From NCBI RefSeq assembly GCF_007004135.1, contig NZ_VJMG01000078.1:42428-106427 (forward strand): 64,000 nt of DNA. Reading direction: 5' to 3'. Shown piece by piece: positions 25,626 through 34,446 of the stretch. A model generated the notes under the pieces. It searched no databases. It worked only from the letters and a program-made list of their open reading frames with translations, and had not been told where the DNA came from. This DNA comes from Affinirhizobium straminoryzae. GTDB lineage: Bacteria; Pseudomonadota; Alphaproteobacteria; Rhizobiales; Rhizobiaceae. Numbering within the stretch: the stretch's first letter is position 1; the number at the start of each line of letters is the position of its first letter. Both the position numbers and the translations under genes were made by a program.

Positions 25626-26510
25626 ATGCGCATTCTTCTGACGGGCCGCAATGGTCAGGTGGGGTTCGAGCTGCAGCGCGCGCTGGCGCCGCTCGGAGAG
25701 GTCCTTGCCTTCGATCGCGCCGGTCTCGACCTTGCCGACGAGACGGCGATCCGTGCGCGGCTGCGTGACCTGCGGCCGGATGCGATCGTCAATCCGGCCG
25801 CCTATACTGCTGTCGACCGGGCGGAAACCGACAGCGAAACGGCCGAGGCGATCAATGCGGTCGCACCGGGCGTTCTCGGCGAAGAGGCGGAGCGGCTCGG
25901 GGCGCTCGTCATTCATTATTCCACCGATTACGTGTTCGATGGGCAGGCAACCGGTTTCCAGCGTGAGGCGGACCCGACCGGCCCGCAGGGCGTCTACGGC
26001 CGCACCAAACTTGCCGGAGAACAGGCGCTGGCCCGGACCGGCGCGCGCCACCTGATTTTTCGCACCAGCTGGGTGTTCGGTGCGCATGGGGCCAATTTCC
26101 TGAAGACCATGCTGCGGCTTGCCGCAGAGCGCGAGGCTCTGTCGGTTGTGGCAGACCAGATCGGCGCACCGACTGCAGCCAGCCTGATTGCCGATGTCAC
26201 CGCACATGCGCTGCGCCAGGCGCTGCGGGAGCCTGCCTCCGTGCCGGATGGCGTCTATCATCTGGCGGCTGCCGGCGAAACCAGCTGGCATGCCTATGCA
26301 TCCCACGTGATTGCCGGGGCGAGAGCCGCCGGCCGGCCCATTCGCGTCGCCGAGGATGCCATCCGGCCGATCCCCGCTGCCGACTATCCGACACCCGCCC
26401 GGCGGCCGGCCAATTCACGGCTCGATACGGAAAAACTCCGCAACACCTTCGGTCTCGTCCTGCCCCACTGGCGGGATGGCGTCGATCACGTTCTCCAGCA
26501 GATACTCTAG
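25626..26510 (+). CDS. rfbD: dTDP-4-dehydrorhamnose reductase
   Basis: RfbD carries out the last step to dTDP-L-rhamnose, NADPH reduction of dTDP-4-keto-L-rhamnose. The 294-aa SDR begins MRILLTGRNGQVGFEL and has NPAAYTAVDRAE, the STDYVFDG stretch and YGRTKLAGE with the catalytic Tyr and Lys. FRTSWVFGAHGANFLKTM is also typical. It lies 3 bp after rfbB and 7 bp before rfbA. Confidence 0.96.
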   Translation: MRILLTGRNGQVGFELQRALAPLGEVLAFDRAGLDLADETAIRARLRDLRPDAIVNPAAYTAVDRAETDSETAEAINAVAPGVLGEEAERLGALVIHYSTDYVFDGQATGFQREADPTGPQGVYGRTKLAGEQALARTGARHLIFRTSWVFGAHGANFLKTMLRLAAEREALSVVADQIGAPTAASLIADVTAHALRQALREPASVPDGVYHLAAAGETSWHAYASHVIAGARAAGRPIRVAEDAIRPIPAADYPTPARRPANSRLDTEKLRNTFGLVLPHWRDGVDHVLQQIL

Positions 26511-26517
26511 GGCAGCC

Positions 26518-27402
26518 ATGACATCACGCAGAGGTATCATTCTCGCAGGCGGGGCCGGCACACGCCTTCATCCTGCAACACTGGCCATCTCCAAGCAGCT
26601 GCTGCCGGTCTACGACAAGCCGATGATCTATTATCCGCTGACCACGCTGATGCTGGCGGGGATCCGCGAGATCCTCATCATCTCGACGCCGCAGGATACG
26701 CCCCGCTTCGAGTCCCTGCTGGGCGATGGCTCGCAATGGGGCATCAGCATCGACTATTGCGTGCAGCCGAGTCCCGATGGGCTCGCGCAGGCGTTCATCC
26801 TCGGTCGGGATTTTCTGGGCGATCGGCCAAGCGCGCTCGTGCTCGGCGACAACATCTTCTACGGTCACGATTTCCAGAAGCTGCTGCGCAATGCCGCAGC
26901 CGGGGAGGCGGGAGCCACTGTGTTCGCCTACCACGTGAAGGATCCGGAGCGGTATGGTGTCGTAGCATTCGATGCCGAACGCCGGGCGCTCTCGATCGAG
27001 GAGAAGCCGCAGGTTCCGAAATCGAACTATGCAGTGACGGGGCTCTATTTCTATGACAATCAGGTCTGTGACATCGCCGCCAGCATCCGTCCGTCCGCGC
27101 GGGGCGAGCTGGAGATCACCGATCTCAACAATGTCTACCTCGCGCGCGGCCAGCTGAATGTCGAAATCATGGGGCGCGGCTATGCCTGGCTCGATACCGG
27201 CACTCATGATTCGCTGCTGGAAGCCGGCTATTTCATCGCCACCATCGAGAAGCGTCAGGGGCTGCGCGTCGCCTGCCCCGAGGAAATTGCCTACCGCGCC
27301 GGCTGGATCGATGCAGCGCAGCTGGAGGCGCTGGCAAAGCCGCTGCTGAAAAGCGGCTACGGCGCCTATCTGCAGACCATTCTGAAAGAGGACGTGTTCT
27401 GA
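26518..27402 (+). CDS. rfbA: Glucose-1-phosphate thymidylyltransferase
   Basis: RfbA makes dTDP-glucose from glucose 1-phosphate and dTTP, the entry step of the pathway. The 294-aa protein has the nucleotidyltransferase signature ILAGGAGTRLHPATLAISKQ, then PVYDKPMIYYPL, LGDNIFYGHDF and EEKPQVPKSNYAVTGLYFYD. ATG 26518 follows rfbD closely; the open frame upstream is an overlap with rfbD. Its stop TGA shares one base with the rfbC ATG. Confidence 0.97.
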   Translation: MTSRRGIILAGGAGTRLHPATLAISKQLLPVYDKPMIYYPLTTLMLAGIREILIISTPQDTPRFESLLGDGSQWGISIDYCVQPSPDGLAQAFILGRDFLGDRPSALVLGDNIFYGHDFQKLLRNAAAGEAGATVFAYHVKDPERYGVVAFDAERRALSIEEKPQVPKSNYAVTGLYFYDNQVCDIAASIRPSARGELEITDLNNVYLARGQLNVEIMGRGYAWLDTGTHDSLLEAGYFIATIEKRQGLRVACPEEIAYRAGWIDAAQLEALAKPLLKSGYGAYLQTILKEDVF

Positions 27403-27947
27403 TGCAGGCTGTGAGAACCGCCATTCCCGATGTCGTGATCCTCGAGCCGAAGGTGTTCGGCGACGAGCGCGGCTTCTTCTTCGAAAGCTTCAATGCACGG
27501 CAGTTTCGCGAGGCGACCGGCCTTGAGCGTAGCTTCGTGCAGGACAATCATTCGAAATCGGCCAAAAACGTGCTGCGCGGCCTGCATTATCAGCTGCACC
27601 AGCCGCAGGGCAAGCTGGTGCGCGTGGTGCAGGGTGCCGTCTTCGATGTCGCCGTCGATCTGCGCCGGTCGTCATCGACCTTCGGCCACTGGGTGGGCGT
27701 CATGCTTAGCGCTGAAAACCGCCGGCAGCTCTGGGTGCCGGAAGGCTTTGCCCACGGCTTTCTGGTGGTGAGCGACAGCGCGGAGTTCCTCTACAAGACC
27801 ACCGATTTCTATGCGCCCGAACATGAGCGCAGCATCCTCTGGAATGATCCCGCCATTGGCATCGAGTGGCCGGTCGAGGCAGCGCCGACGCTGTCGGCCA
27901 AGGACGCGGCGGCCGTCACGCTGGAGCGTGCCGAAACCTATCCGTAA
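27402..27947 (+). CDS. rfbC: dTDP-4-dehydrorhamnose 3,5-epimerase
   Basis: RfbC epimerises dTDP-4-keto-6-deoxyglucose at C3 and C5 in rhamnose synthesis. It is a 181-aa cupin-fold enzyme with DERGFFFESFNARQF, the catalytic His in VLRGLHYQ, GKLVRVVQGAVFDVAVD, and the FAHGFLVVSDSAEFLYKTT strand. With rfbB, D and A it forms a complete pathway. The coding run ends here, 25 bp before the convergent glycosyltransferase gene. Confidence 0.96.
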   Translation: MQAVRTAIPDVVILEPKVFGDERGFFFESFNARQFREATGLERSFVQDNHSKSAKNVLRGLHYQLHQPQGKLVRVVQGAVFDVAVDLRRSSSTFGHWVGVMLSAENRRQLWVPEGFAHGFLVVSDSAEFLYKTTDFYAPEHERSILWNDPAIGIEWPVEAAPTLSAKDAAAVTLERAETYP

Positions 27948-27971
27948 TCGTCGTTTGCGCAGGCTGCGGCC

Positions 27972-28769
27972 TCAGACGATCCGCCAGCCGAACTTGCGAT
28001 AGAAGGTCAGGGCGGATCGGGCGAATTGCCGGATGTGCCAGAACCCCTTGGCCCCCGCATTGCCGCCGCCATGCACGATCCGCACCTGCGGGACATAGGC
28101 AATGCGGGTCATCCGGCCCGCCCGCAGCGACAGGTCGAAATCCTCGAAATAGAGGAAATAGTCCGGATCGAAACCCTTGAGTGCCCTCAGCACCTCGCTG
28201 CGGAAGAGCATGAAGCAGCCGCTGACGATCGGCGGATCCCAAGACACCGCGTCTGGCGACATGTCCGCCATCTGGTAGTGGTCGAGCCTGCGGCGAAACA
28301 GCCGACGCAGACCGGCCGGTGCAAATCCCCGCAGTGCGAGATCGACCAGTGCCGGATAGCGCTTGCAGAGAAACTGCCGCTGCCCGTCGCGCCCTTCGGC
28401 GAAGGGTGTCAGAAGCCCGCAGTCCGGATGGGCCTCCATGAAATGGAGTGCTTGCGCCAGTGCGTCCGGTGCCATCTCCACATCGGGGTTCAACACCAGA
28501 TGGAAGCGGCCGAGACGGTCCAGGACCAGATTGTTGGCGCGGCCATACCCAACATTGCCCTGTCCGGCGATGACGCTGACCGGCAGGCCGGCAAAGCCTT
28601 GCGCGATGCGGGGGGCGAGATCGGAGGGCGACGAATTGTCGATGATGGTAATGGCGACAGGGCCGGCGAGGTGGCTGGCCGCAAGGGCGAGGCTTGTCAG
28701 CGTTCGCTCCAGCTCCGTCCGGTCGGGTCGGTAGGTGACGATCGATACCGAAAGGCTGGGGGGTGCCAT
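27972..28769 (-). CDS. Family 2 glycosyltransferase, rhamnosyltransferase-like
   Basis: A GT-A fold transferase of 265 aa resembling WbbL-type rhamnosyltransferases. Motifs are LSVSIVTYRPD at the start, TIIDNSS, the donor-site LVLNPDVEM, SGCFMLFRSEVL, and FLYFEDFDLSLRAG with the acidic residues of the acceptor/catalytic site. ATG 28769 has GGAAAGAG upstream; ATG 28862, 28808 and 28796 are alternatives that add residues without recognisable features. It is convergent with the dTDP-rhamnose genes, so transfer of rhamnose onto the O-chain is a reasonable inference, not shown. Confidence 0.88.
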   Translation of the reverse strand: MAPPSLSVSIVTYRPDRTELERTLTSLALAASHLAGPVAITIIDNSSPSDLAPRIAQGFAGLPVSVIAGQGNVGYGRANNLVLDRLGRFHLVLNPDVEMAPDALAQALHFMEAHPDCGLLTPFAEGRDGQRQFLCKRYPALVDLALRGFAPAGLRRLFRRRLDHYQMADMSPDAVSWDPPIVSGCFMLFRSEVLRALKGFDPDYFLYFEDFDLSLRAGRMTRIAYVPQVRIVHGGGNAGAKGFWHIRQFARSALTFYRKFGWRIV

Positions 28770-29169
28770 GGTGTCTCTTTCCACCGTGCCTGTCATCGAG
28801 CCGACCATGGCTGCAGAAACCTTGCTGTCCGCCACCTGTGCGTCTTCCTTCCTGTTGCGCATCCTGTGGTCTAGGGGCCAACCGTTGGCGCATCAATGCC
28901 TATCATGATCCGGATAGTCGCTTCCCGGCGTGGATATGGCAGCGAACTGTGGCAAGGCGAGGGGGAGCGGTCAAATGCAGCGGGAATGTTCCGCCTGGCG
29001 TCCGTCTCCTGCGTCAAGTGTGCATGGCACAGTTCTGCATCCACCGGTGTGAGATGCGATCGATCCCAGCGGAAAAAATTCATCAAACACGTTCAAAAAA
29101 TCCGATTTCGTGAAACGGCTGTCACAGAAGGCGGCCACACTCACGCTCCATTGTGGGAGAGCGGGCCGA
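28770..29169. other. Non-coding region between divergent glycosyltransferase and PAP2 genes
   Basis: About 400 bp without a convincing gene, including a lower-GC patch around 29075-29115. It probably holds promoters for both neighbours. Short open frames here lack ribosome sites and family features. If the longer alternative starts are used (28862 and GTG 29110), the gap shrinks to about 250 bp. Confidence 0.45.
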
Positions 29170-29979
29170 ATGATCGCGAAGCTGAAAAGGCGTCAGCAAC
29201 GTTACTGCACGGGAAGTCGGGCAAATTGCCATTTTGCTTTCCTTCTTCTTGCGGTCAACTTTATTCTGCTTGCTGTCTTTCTGCTGGATGCGCCGGTGTC
29301 GGCCTATGTCCGCCAGTCGCCGTCTTTCCTGAAGCCGATCAGCAATGCCATCACGGATTTCGGCACCTCTGGCTGGATTCTGCTGGCCAGCTCTGTCCTG
29401 TTTTTCGAAGCTCTCACCAGCGCACGGCTGGCGCGCCACTGCAAGGCCCGCTTCGAGGCCTTGTTCATCGGGCACGTGGCGGCCTATGTCTTTCTCTCCA
29501 TTGCTCTTTCCGGCCTGCTTGCCAACCTTGCCAAGCGGCTGATCGGCCGGGCCCGCCCGCTGTTCCAGACGGATGGTAGCGTTCTGGACCTCTCGCCGCT
29601 GCACGGCAGCTACCGGTTCGAAAGCTTCCCTTCCGGTCATGCCACCACGATCGGCGCCATCATGATGGCCGTGGCGCTGATGGCGCCGCGCTATCGGGTT
29701 CCCTGCCTGGTGCTGGCGCTCTGGCTCGGCTTTTCCCGCGTCATCATCGGCGCGCATTTCCCGAGCGACGTGATGGCAGGCCTGCTGTTCGGCGCCTGGT
29801 TTTCCGTCTTCATGGCCAGCCAGTTCGCCCGCCACGGCCTGCTGTTCGATGTGCCTGCCGAAGGCCTGCCCCGCCTGATGCGCCGGCTTCCCTTCCGTCG
29901 CCTGCCGCGGCGGGCCGGCTGGCGCTGGCCGGGAGCGATCACCCTTCCGAGCCCCGTGCGGCTTTTGCGGATCGGCTGA
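29170..29979 (+). CDS. PAP2-family membrane phosphatase
   Basis: A membrane phosphatase of 269 aa with about five hydrophobic segments. All three parts of the acid-phosphatase signature are present: KRLIGRARP (KX6RP), FPSGH, and SRVIIGAHFPSD (SRX5HX3D). A basic C-terminal tail of about 50 residues follows. Such enzymes dephosphorylate undecaprenyl pyrophosphate or lipid phosphates; next to O-antigen genes a role in lipid carrier recycling or lipid A/LPS dephosphorylation is plausible. ATG 29170 has GGAGAG eight bases upstream. GTG 29110 would add 20 residues. Confidence 0.88.
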   Translation: MIAKLKRRQQRYCTGSRANCHFAFLLLAVNFILLAVFLLDAPVSAYVRQSPSFLKPISNAITDFGTSGWILLASSVLFFEALTSARLARHCKARFEALFIGHVAAYVFLSIALSGLLANLAKRLIGRARPLFQTDGSVLDLSPLHGSYRFESFPSGHATTIGAIMMAVALMAPRYRVPCLVLALWLGFSRVIIGAHFPSDVMAGLLFGAWFSVFMASQFARHGLLFDVPAEGLPRLMRRLPFRRLPRRAGWRWPGAITLPSPVRLLRIG

Positions 29980-30034
29980 TCCGGTTGCATCTTCCCCGGA
30001 CAAACTCCAAGGCCTGTGCCCGGATGAAGGCGTG

Positions 30035-31945
30035 TCAGGACGTGGCCTGGTCGAGAGCCTGGGGCTGTGAGACCGCATCCATGCCGATGGTGCAGAACAG
30101 GATCTCGCGGGCGCGATTCTCATCCTGGCGCTGCACGGCCGCCCGCAGGGCCTGCAGGCTTTCCGGCAGGTCGTTCTGGGCTGCGGCCCGCGCATTGGCG
30201 CGCATGATTTTCGGATGCTGGGTCGCAAGCGCATTGGCGATATCGTAGAACAGCTCCTCGCACTTCTTCTCGCCCGGCCGGCTGCCGGTGACGCGGATCT
30301 CGATGCCATTCGGGTTGCCGGCGTCACGCACTGTGAAGCCGGCAAGACGGATCATGTTTTCCGCGAGGTCGCCAATACGCACTGGCTCACCCATGTCGAG
30401 GAGGAAGATGTCGCCGCCTTCCGACAGTGCGCTCGACTGCACGATCAGTTCAACGGCCTCCGGGATCGACATGAAATAACGCTGCATGTCCGGATCGGTC
30501 ACCGTCACCGGGCCGCCCTGGGCGATCTGCTGCTTGAAGAGCGGCACTACCGAGCCGTTCGAACCCAGCACATTGCCGAAGCGCACCGCGCAGAACCGCT
30601 GGCCGCGGCCAGACGCTTCTGCCGTCACCGCCATATGCCGCATGATCAGCTCGGCCCAGCGCTTCGTGGCACCCATCACATTGGTCGGGCGGACGGCCTT
30701 GTCGGACGAGATCAGCACGAAATGGCCGACACCGGTCTCAAGCGCCACCCTCATCACGGTCTGCGTCCCGAACACGTTGTTCTCGATGCCTTCCAGCACA
30801 TTGGCCTCCACCAGCGGCACGTGCTTGTGGGCTGCGGCATGGTAAAGCACTTCGACGCCATGCGTCTCGATGGCTGCCCGGATGCGGGCCTCATGCGTGA
30901 TGGAGCCGAGAACGGGCACGACCTCGCACCGTGCCTGCGCGGCAAGCTCCCTGTCGATCTGGTAGAGAGCGAACTCGTTGGCTTCGAACAGCACCAGCTT
31001 CCTGGGCTGCCATTGCACGATCAGCCGGCACAGTTCGGAGCCAATGGAGCCGCCGGCCCCGGTGACCATGATGACCCGGTCCTTCAGCATGCCTGCGATG
31101 AGGGCGCGATCTGGCGGCACGAAGGAACGGCCGAGCAGCTCGTCGATGCGGATCTCGCGGATCTGGTTGGCAAGATAGCGGCCATCGACCAGGTCGGTAA
31201 TGTCGGGCACGGTGCGGATCTTCACCCCGAGCCCGCTCAGTCGACCGATCACGCTGCGGCGCCGATCGGCGGGCAGGGTGGAAAGCGACAGGATGATTTC
31301 CTGGATGCCGTAGAGCCGGATCAGCCTTGGCAACTGGTTCGGATCATAGACCCGGTAACCGCCGACATCGCGACCGTGATGGGTCGGATCCTCGTCGAGG
31401 AAGCCGACGATGAAACGGTTGCTGGTTCCCCTCAGCGCGGCGGCGAGCTGCACCGAGGAGGTGCTGGCACCGTAAATGAAGATCGGCTGATCCTCCCGTC
31501 GCATGCCCGTTCCGTGACTGAGGATGATCTTGGCGGAAAAGCGCGAGCCGCCGATCAGCGCCGAACCGATCGCGAAATAGAAGAAGGGGATCGAGCGCGG
31601 CACGATATCGCGCCCCGCCATTTCCAGCACGAAGACCAGCATCACCCACAGGATCGTCGCAAGGCCCATGGCGCGCACGATGGTCCACATGGCGCTGTCG
31701 GGCAGGTAGCGGATCACCGCACGGTAGAGACCGAGACGGATGAAGACCGGGATGGCCACGGCCGGTGCCATCACCGCAAGAGCAATGCGTTCGAACGTGA
31801 GTTCGGGCATCCAGTCGGCGTAGCGCAACGCGTAGCTCGCCCATAGCGCAAGCAGCAGTGTCATCACGTCGAAGCCGACCAGCAGGATCCGCTTCCAGAG
31901 ACGTGGTGTCGTTTCCATCACGTGGCGGAGCAGGCCCGTCATCAT
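30035..31945 (-). CDS. FlaA1/CapD/WbpM-type membrane nucleotide-sugar 4,6-dehydratase
   Basis: A 636-aa protein with four N-terminal membrane segments (to about residue 145), a CoA-binding-like Rossmann region (FIYGASTSSVQLAAAL) and a C-terminal SDR domain. That domain starts MVTGAGGSIGSELCR and includes AAAHKHVPLVE, SSDKAVRPTNVMGATKR and VLGSNGSVVPLF. In the usual YxxxK motif Met replaces Tyr (MGATK), as in WbpM/FlaA1-like dehydratases. It probably makes UDP-4-keto-6-deoxy-GlcNAc. In Rhizobium etli the equivalent is WreV. The start is uncertain (GTG 31969, ATG 31945, 31942 or 31918). It is the last gene of a three-gene minus-strand set. Confidence 0.9.
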   Translation of the reverse strand: MMTGLLRHVMETTPRLWKRILLVGFDVMTLLLALWASYALRYADWMPELTFERIALAVMAPAVAIPVFIRLGLYRAVIRYLPDSAMWTIVRAMGLATILWVMLVFVLEMAGRDIVPRSIPFFYFAIGSALIGGSRFSAKIILSHGTGMRREDQPIFIYGASTSSVQLAAALRGTSNRFIVGFLDEDPTHHGRDVGGYRVYDPNQLPRLIRLYGIQEIILSLSTLPADRRRSVIGRLSGLGVKIRTVPDITDLVDGRYLANQIREIRIDELLGRSFVPPDRALIAGMLKDRVIMVTGAGGSIGSELCRLIVQWQPRKLVLFEANEFALYQIDRELAAQARCEVVPVLGSITHEARIRAAIETHGVEVLYHAAAHKHVPLVEANVLEGIENNVFGTQTVMRVALETGVGHFVLISSDKAVRPTNVMGATKRWAELIMRHMAVTAEASGRGQRFCAVRFGNVLGSNGSVVPLFKQQIAQGGPVTVTDPDMQRYFMSIPEAVELIVQSSALSEGGDIFLLDMGEPVRIGDLAENMIRLAGFTVRDAGNPNGIEIRVTGSRPGEKKCEELFYDIANALATQHPKIMRANARAAAQNDLPESLQALRAAVQRQDENRAREILFCTIGMDAVSQPQALDQATS

Positions 31946-32009
31946 GGTGCAGGCACCGCCGCCCGACACTGGAAGGGACCGAACCCGTTCTCTCCACCCA
32001 CATGCGATC

Positions 32010-32942
32010 TCATCGAGGTGTCCTTGCGTGTGTCACGGTCCGCTGAAGCCCTGTGGCCAGAGAATAGGGCGGGAGCCAGTCGAGACGAGCCTTGGTCTGG
32101 CCTATATCCACCTGAAGACTGCTAAGCAAGCGATCGCTCATGCTTCGTTTGCCTGCAAGGGTTGCGATCGTCCGCAACAAGGAAACGGGTACGGGCAGCG
32201 CCAGGGCGCGCCGCCCCTGCAGTGTTGCCAGCCGGGCGAACAGCTCGCGCGTGGAGACATCCTCGTCATCGCTCACCATCAGGATCTCGCCTGCCGCCGC
32301 CGGATGGCCTGCGGCACGGACCAGAAGATCGCAGAGCGTTTCGACATAGACCAGCGAGCGACGGTTGTCCAAGGCGCCGAAGGGGCAGGGCAGGCCGCTG
32401 CCGGCCCAGCGCATCAGCAGGCTGAAATTGGCGCCGACGCCCGCACCATAGACGAGCGGAGGGCGCACCACAGTCAACTCCATGCCGCTTTGTGCGGCGA
32501 GCGCGACGAGGGCAGCTTCCGCGTCTGCCTTGGAGCGGCCGTAGGCATCCTGCGGGGCAGGGGGATCGGTCGGCGTGAAGGGGCGGCCGGGCTCGGTGTG
32601 TTCCCCGTTCACCTTGATCGAGCTGAGGAAGACGAAACGGCGGATGCCGGCATGGGCGGCCTGATGCGCAAGGGCGAGCGTACCCTCGACGTTGACGGCG
32701 CGAAAGGCAGCCTCGGCATCGGCGGCTGTTTCCCTCAGCACATGGGCGCGGCCGGCAAGATGGATGACGGTGTCCACACCCGCAAGCGCCGGGCCCCAGT
32801 CCGTCCCGGCCGACAGGGGACCGGTCGTGATGCAGCCCGGGGCAGAGCGCCGGCTTGCGGCGCGGAAGTCCATCTGGCGTTCCCGCAGGATACGGCAGAG
32901 ATGCCCGCCGACAAAACCGGTGGCACCGGTCACCAGGATCAT
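32010..32942 (-). CDS. NAD-dependent epimerase/dehydratase, WbpV/WreQ-like 4-reductase
   Basis: An extended SDR of 310 aa: MILVTGATGFVGGHL, VIHLAGRAHVLRE, FLSSIKVNGE and the YGRSK catalytic pair. The HVLRE and SSIKVNGE segments are characteristic of the WbpV/WreQ group, which reduce UDP-4-keto-6-deoxy-HexNAc to UDP-QuiNAc or a related sugar. That function is inferred from motif and context; a UDP-glucose epimerase role is possible. The ATG overlaps the preceding transferase gene by 4 bp (ATGA). The open frame continues far upstream, but that part is only a shadow of the transferase gene. Confidence 0.85.
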   Translation of the reverse strand: MILVTGATGFVGGHLCRILRERQMDFRAASRRSAPGCITTGPLSAGTDWGPALAGVDTVIHLAGRAHVLRETAADAEAAFRAVNVEGTLALAHQAAHAGIRRFVFLSSIKVNGEHTEPGRPFTPTDPPAPQDAYGRSKADAEAALVALAAQSGMELTVVRPPLVYGAGVGANFSLLMRWAGSGLPCPFGALDNRRSLVYVETLCDLLVRAAGHPAAAGEILMVSDDEDVSTRELFARLATLQGRRALALPVPVSLLRTIATLAGKRSMSDRLLSSLQVDIGQTKARLDWLPPYSLATGLQRTVTHARTPR

Positions 32943-34027
32943 CGGCGCTCTCCGACGGGCGGGCGACCGAGCAGCCGACGATAGGCGCCAAGGCTCGCCG
33001 GCTGATCGTCCGGAAGGCCGGCGCCGGCGACCAGAGCACCGGTTGCGGCCAGAGCATAGACGCAGACCACGATCACCCAGCCGATAACGCCGTGGCCTGC
33101 CAGGAGGGCAAGCGGCAGCAGCACAAGCATATTGAGGCCGGCCGCCGCGAGCGTCACGGGCCGTGCGCCACCGAACCGGCGCGACAGGCGCTGATAGGCA
33201 TGCGAACGGTGGCCTTCGGTCAGTTGCTCGCGGCGGAGGAACCGCACGATAAGCGTCACCGTCGCATCCGCCGCAAACACCACTGCCAGCAGCAGCCATT
33301 GCGGCAGGCTCACCCAGCCCGCGGCCAGGCTTGCCATGGCGATCGCGGCAATCGAGAAGCCGAGAAACAGGCTGCCGGCATCGCCCATGAAGATCCGGGC
33401 CGGCGGAAGATTGAAGGCGAGGAAGCCGAGTGTCGCGGCCGCGAGGGCCGCCATGTACCACCACAGCCAGCTTTGGCCGGCGCCGTCCGTCGTCAGCAGG
33501 GCGATTGTCATGGCCGAGGCCATCATCGCCGCCGCCTGCTGGCCGGCAATGCCATCTATGCCGTCCATGAAATTGAAGAGGTTGATCCACCAGACGCCGC
33601 CGACCAGCAGGAGCACGGCCAGCAGGGCCGCCGCGACGGTTCCTGCTTCGCCGGCAAGCGCGGCTGCGCCGCCCGTCGCCCAGATCGCGGCAGCCACCAA
33701 CAGCGCCTGCGCCGGCAGGCGTATCCGTGGCGACAGAGGCCAGCGGTCATCGATGAGGCCGATCGCCGCCATGGCCAGACCGCAGAACAGAAGGGTGGAG
33801 GCCGGCTGCAGGGCGTGATCGGTGCCCTTCAGCAGCAGAAGGCCGGCCGCGGTCGTCCCCGCCACGATGCCGGTTCCGCCGCCGGTGGGCGTCGGTCGCA
33901 CATGTGAGGAGCGCGCGCCTGGCACCTGGACAAGACCAAGCTGGCCTGCCTTGCGGATCAGCAGGAGAACGACGCATGCGCTGAGGGTGATGGCGAGGAT
34001 AATGCTTGCAAGGCTGAGCGCGTTCAT
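32939..34027 (-). CDS. WecA/WbpL-family undecaprenyl-phosphate glycosyl-1-phosphate transferase
   Basis: A polytopic inner-membrane enzyme of 362 aa with about ten hydrophobic segments that starts O-antigen synthesis by placing a sugar-1-phosphate on undecaprenyl phosphate. Motifs are SSHVRPTPTGGG, LIDDRW (catalytic Asp pair), NLFNFMDGIDGIAG, the IFMGDAGSLFLG Mg-site and EGHRSHAYQRLSRR. The last resembles WbpL, which uses 6-deoxy-HexNAc sugars. Its partners downstream are a WreQ-like reductase and a WreV-like dehydratase. ATG 34027 is the first methionine before the membrane domain. Confidence 0.88.
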   Translation of the reverse strand: MNALSLASIILAITLSACVVLLLIRKAGQLGLVQVPGARSSHVRPTPTGGGTGIVAGTTAAGLLLLKGTDHALQPASTLLFCGLAMAAIGLIDDRWPLSPRIRLPAQALLVAAAIWATGGAAALAGEAGTVAAALLAVLLLVGGVWWINLFNFMDGIDGIAGQQAAAMMASAMTIALLTTDGAGQSWLWWYMAALAAATLGFLAFNLPPARIFMGDAGSLFLGFSIAAIAMASLAAGWVSLPQWLLLAVVFAADATVTLIVRFLRREQLTEGHRSHAYQRLSRRFGGARPVTLAAAGLNMLVLLPLALLAGHGVIGWVIVVCVYALAATGALVAGAGLPDDQPASLGAYRRLLGRPPVGERR

Positions 34028-34446
34028 GCCGCTCTGTCCTGTCGCGGACCGGTTGCAGCGCTTGCGGATGTCGCAGTCCCGTCCTCCAGGGTTTTCATGG
34101 ATTCTCCCTGCTCTTGGCGCGGATTTTCCGGACGATGCCGCACCGCTTCGGCCGCCGGACCGCTTGACTCGTTCGTGAAATCTTCTAAGGAGTTGGCACG
34201 AAGGGAAGCAAGAATGTATCGCGCCGACATGCACATCGCCGATTCATTTGGTCCGGCACCTGTTGCCGGAGCGCAGCTTCTCGCATGCGCATCCTCCAAA
34301 ACCAAGGCCAAAACGACGACGAAAACCGTCTGACGTCTCTGGCCTACCGCTCTCTCCCCGGTTCGGCCGGGGACAAGGAACAGCACGCGCGCTGCGTCGT
34401 GGTTCCCCTCCCAGACCCGAGGAGAGAAGAGAAAGAGAGCAGTGAA
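34028..34446. other. Long gap between O-antigen locus and asd
   Basis: About 420 bp divergent region. It should contain promoters for the minus-strand transferase operon and for asd. The only items I can point to are a short Thr/Lys-rich frame (34214-34333) and a GC hairpin (34356-34372) of CCCCGG and CCGGGG arms with a 5-nt loop and no T-run. Confidence 0.5.
34214..34333 (+). CDS. Candidate 39-aa leader peptide upstream of asd (tentative)
   Basis: A short frame from ATG 34214 (AGGGAAGC five bases upstream) to TGA 34333. Its last 14 residues are ASSKTKAKTTTKTV: five Thr and four Lys, both end products of the pathway that asd feeds. It ends 113 bp before asd, with a GC hairpin in between. This is the layout of a transcription-attenuation leader, but the hairpin lacks a T-run and chance is a real possibility. 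Confidence 0.3.
   Translation: MYRADMHIADSFGPAPVAGAQLLACASSKTKAKTTTKTV

Noticed and set aside
28871..29086. 71-codon minus-strand frame in the gap before the PAP2 gene
   Set aside because: It has no ribosome site, family motif or supporting context.
30215..31846. 543-codon plus-strand frame inside the CapD-like gene
   Set aside because: It is opposite a protein with clear membrane and SDR motifs; its translation is low-complexity His/Asp/Gly-rich.
32943..33590. N-terminal extension of the WreQ-like epimerase frame
   Set aside because: The open frame continues upstream, but that part only overlaps the transferase gene in another frame; the Rossmann start MILVTGATG at 32942 marks the true N-terminus.
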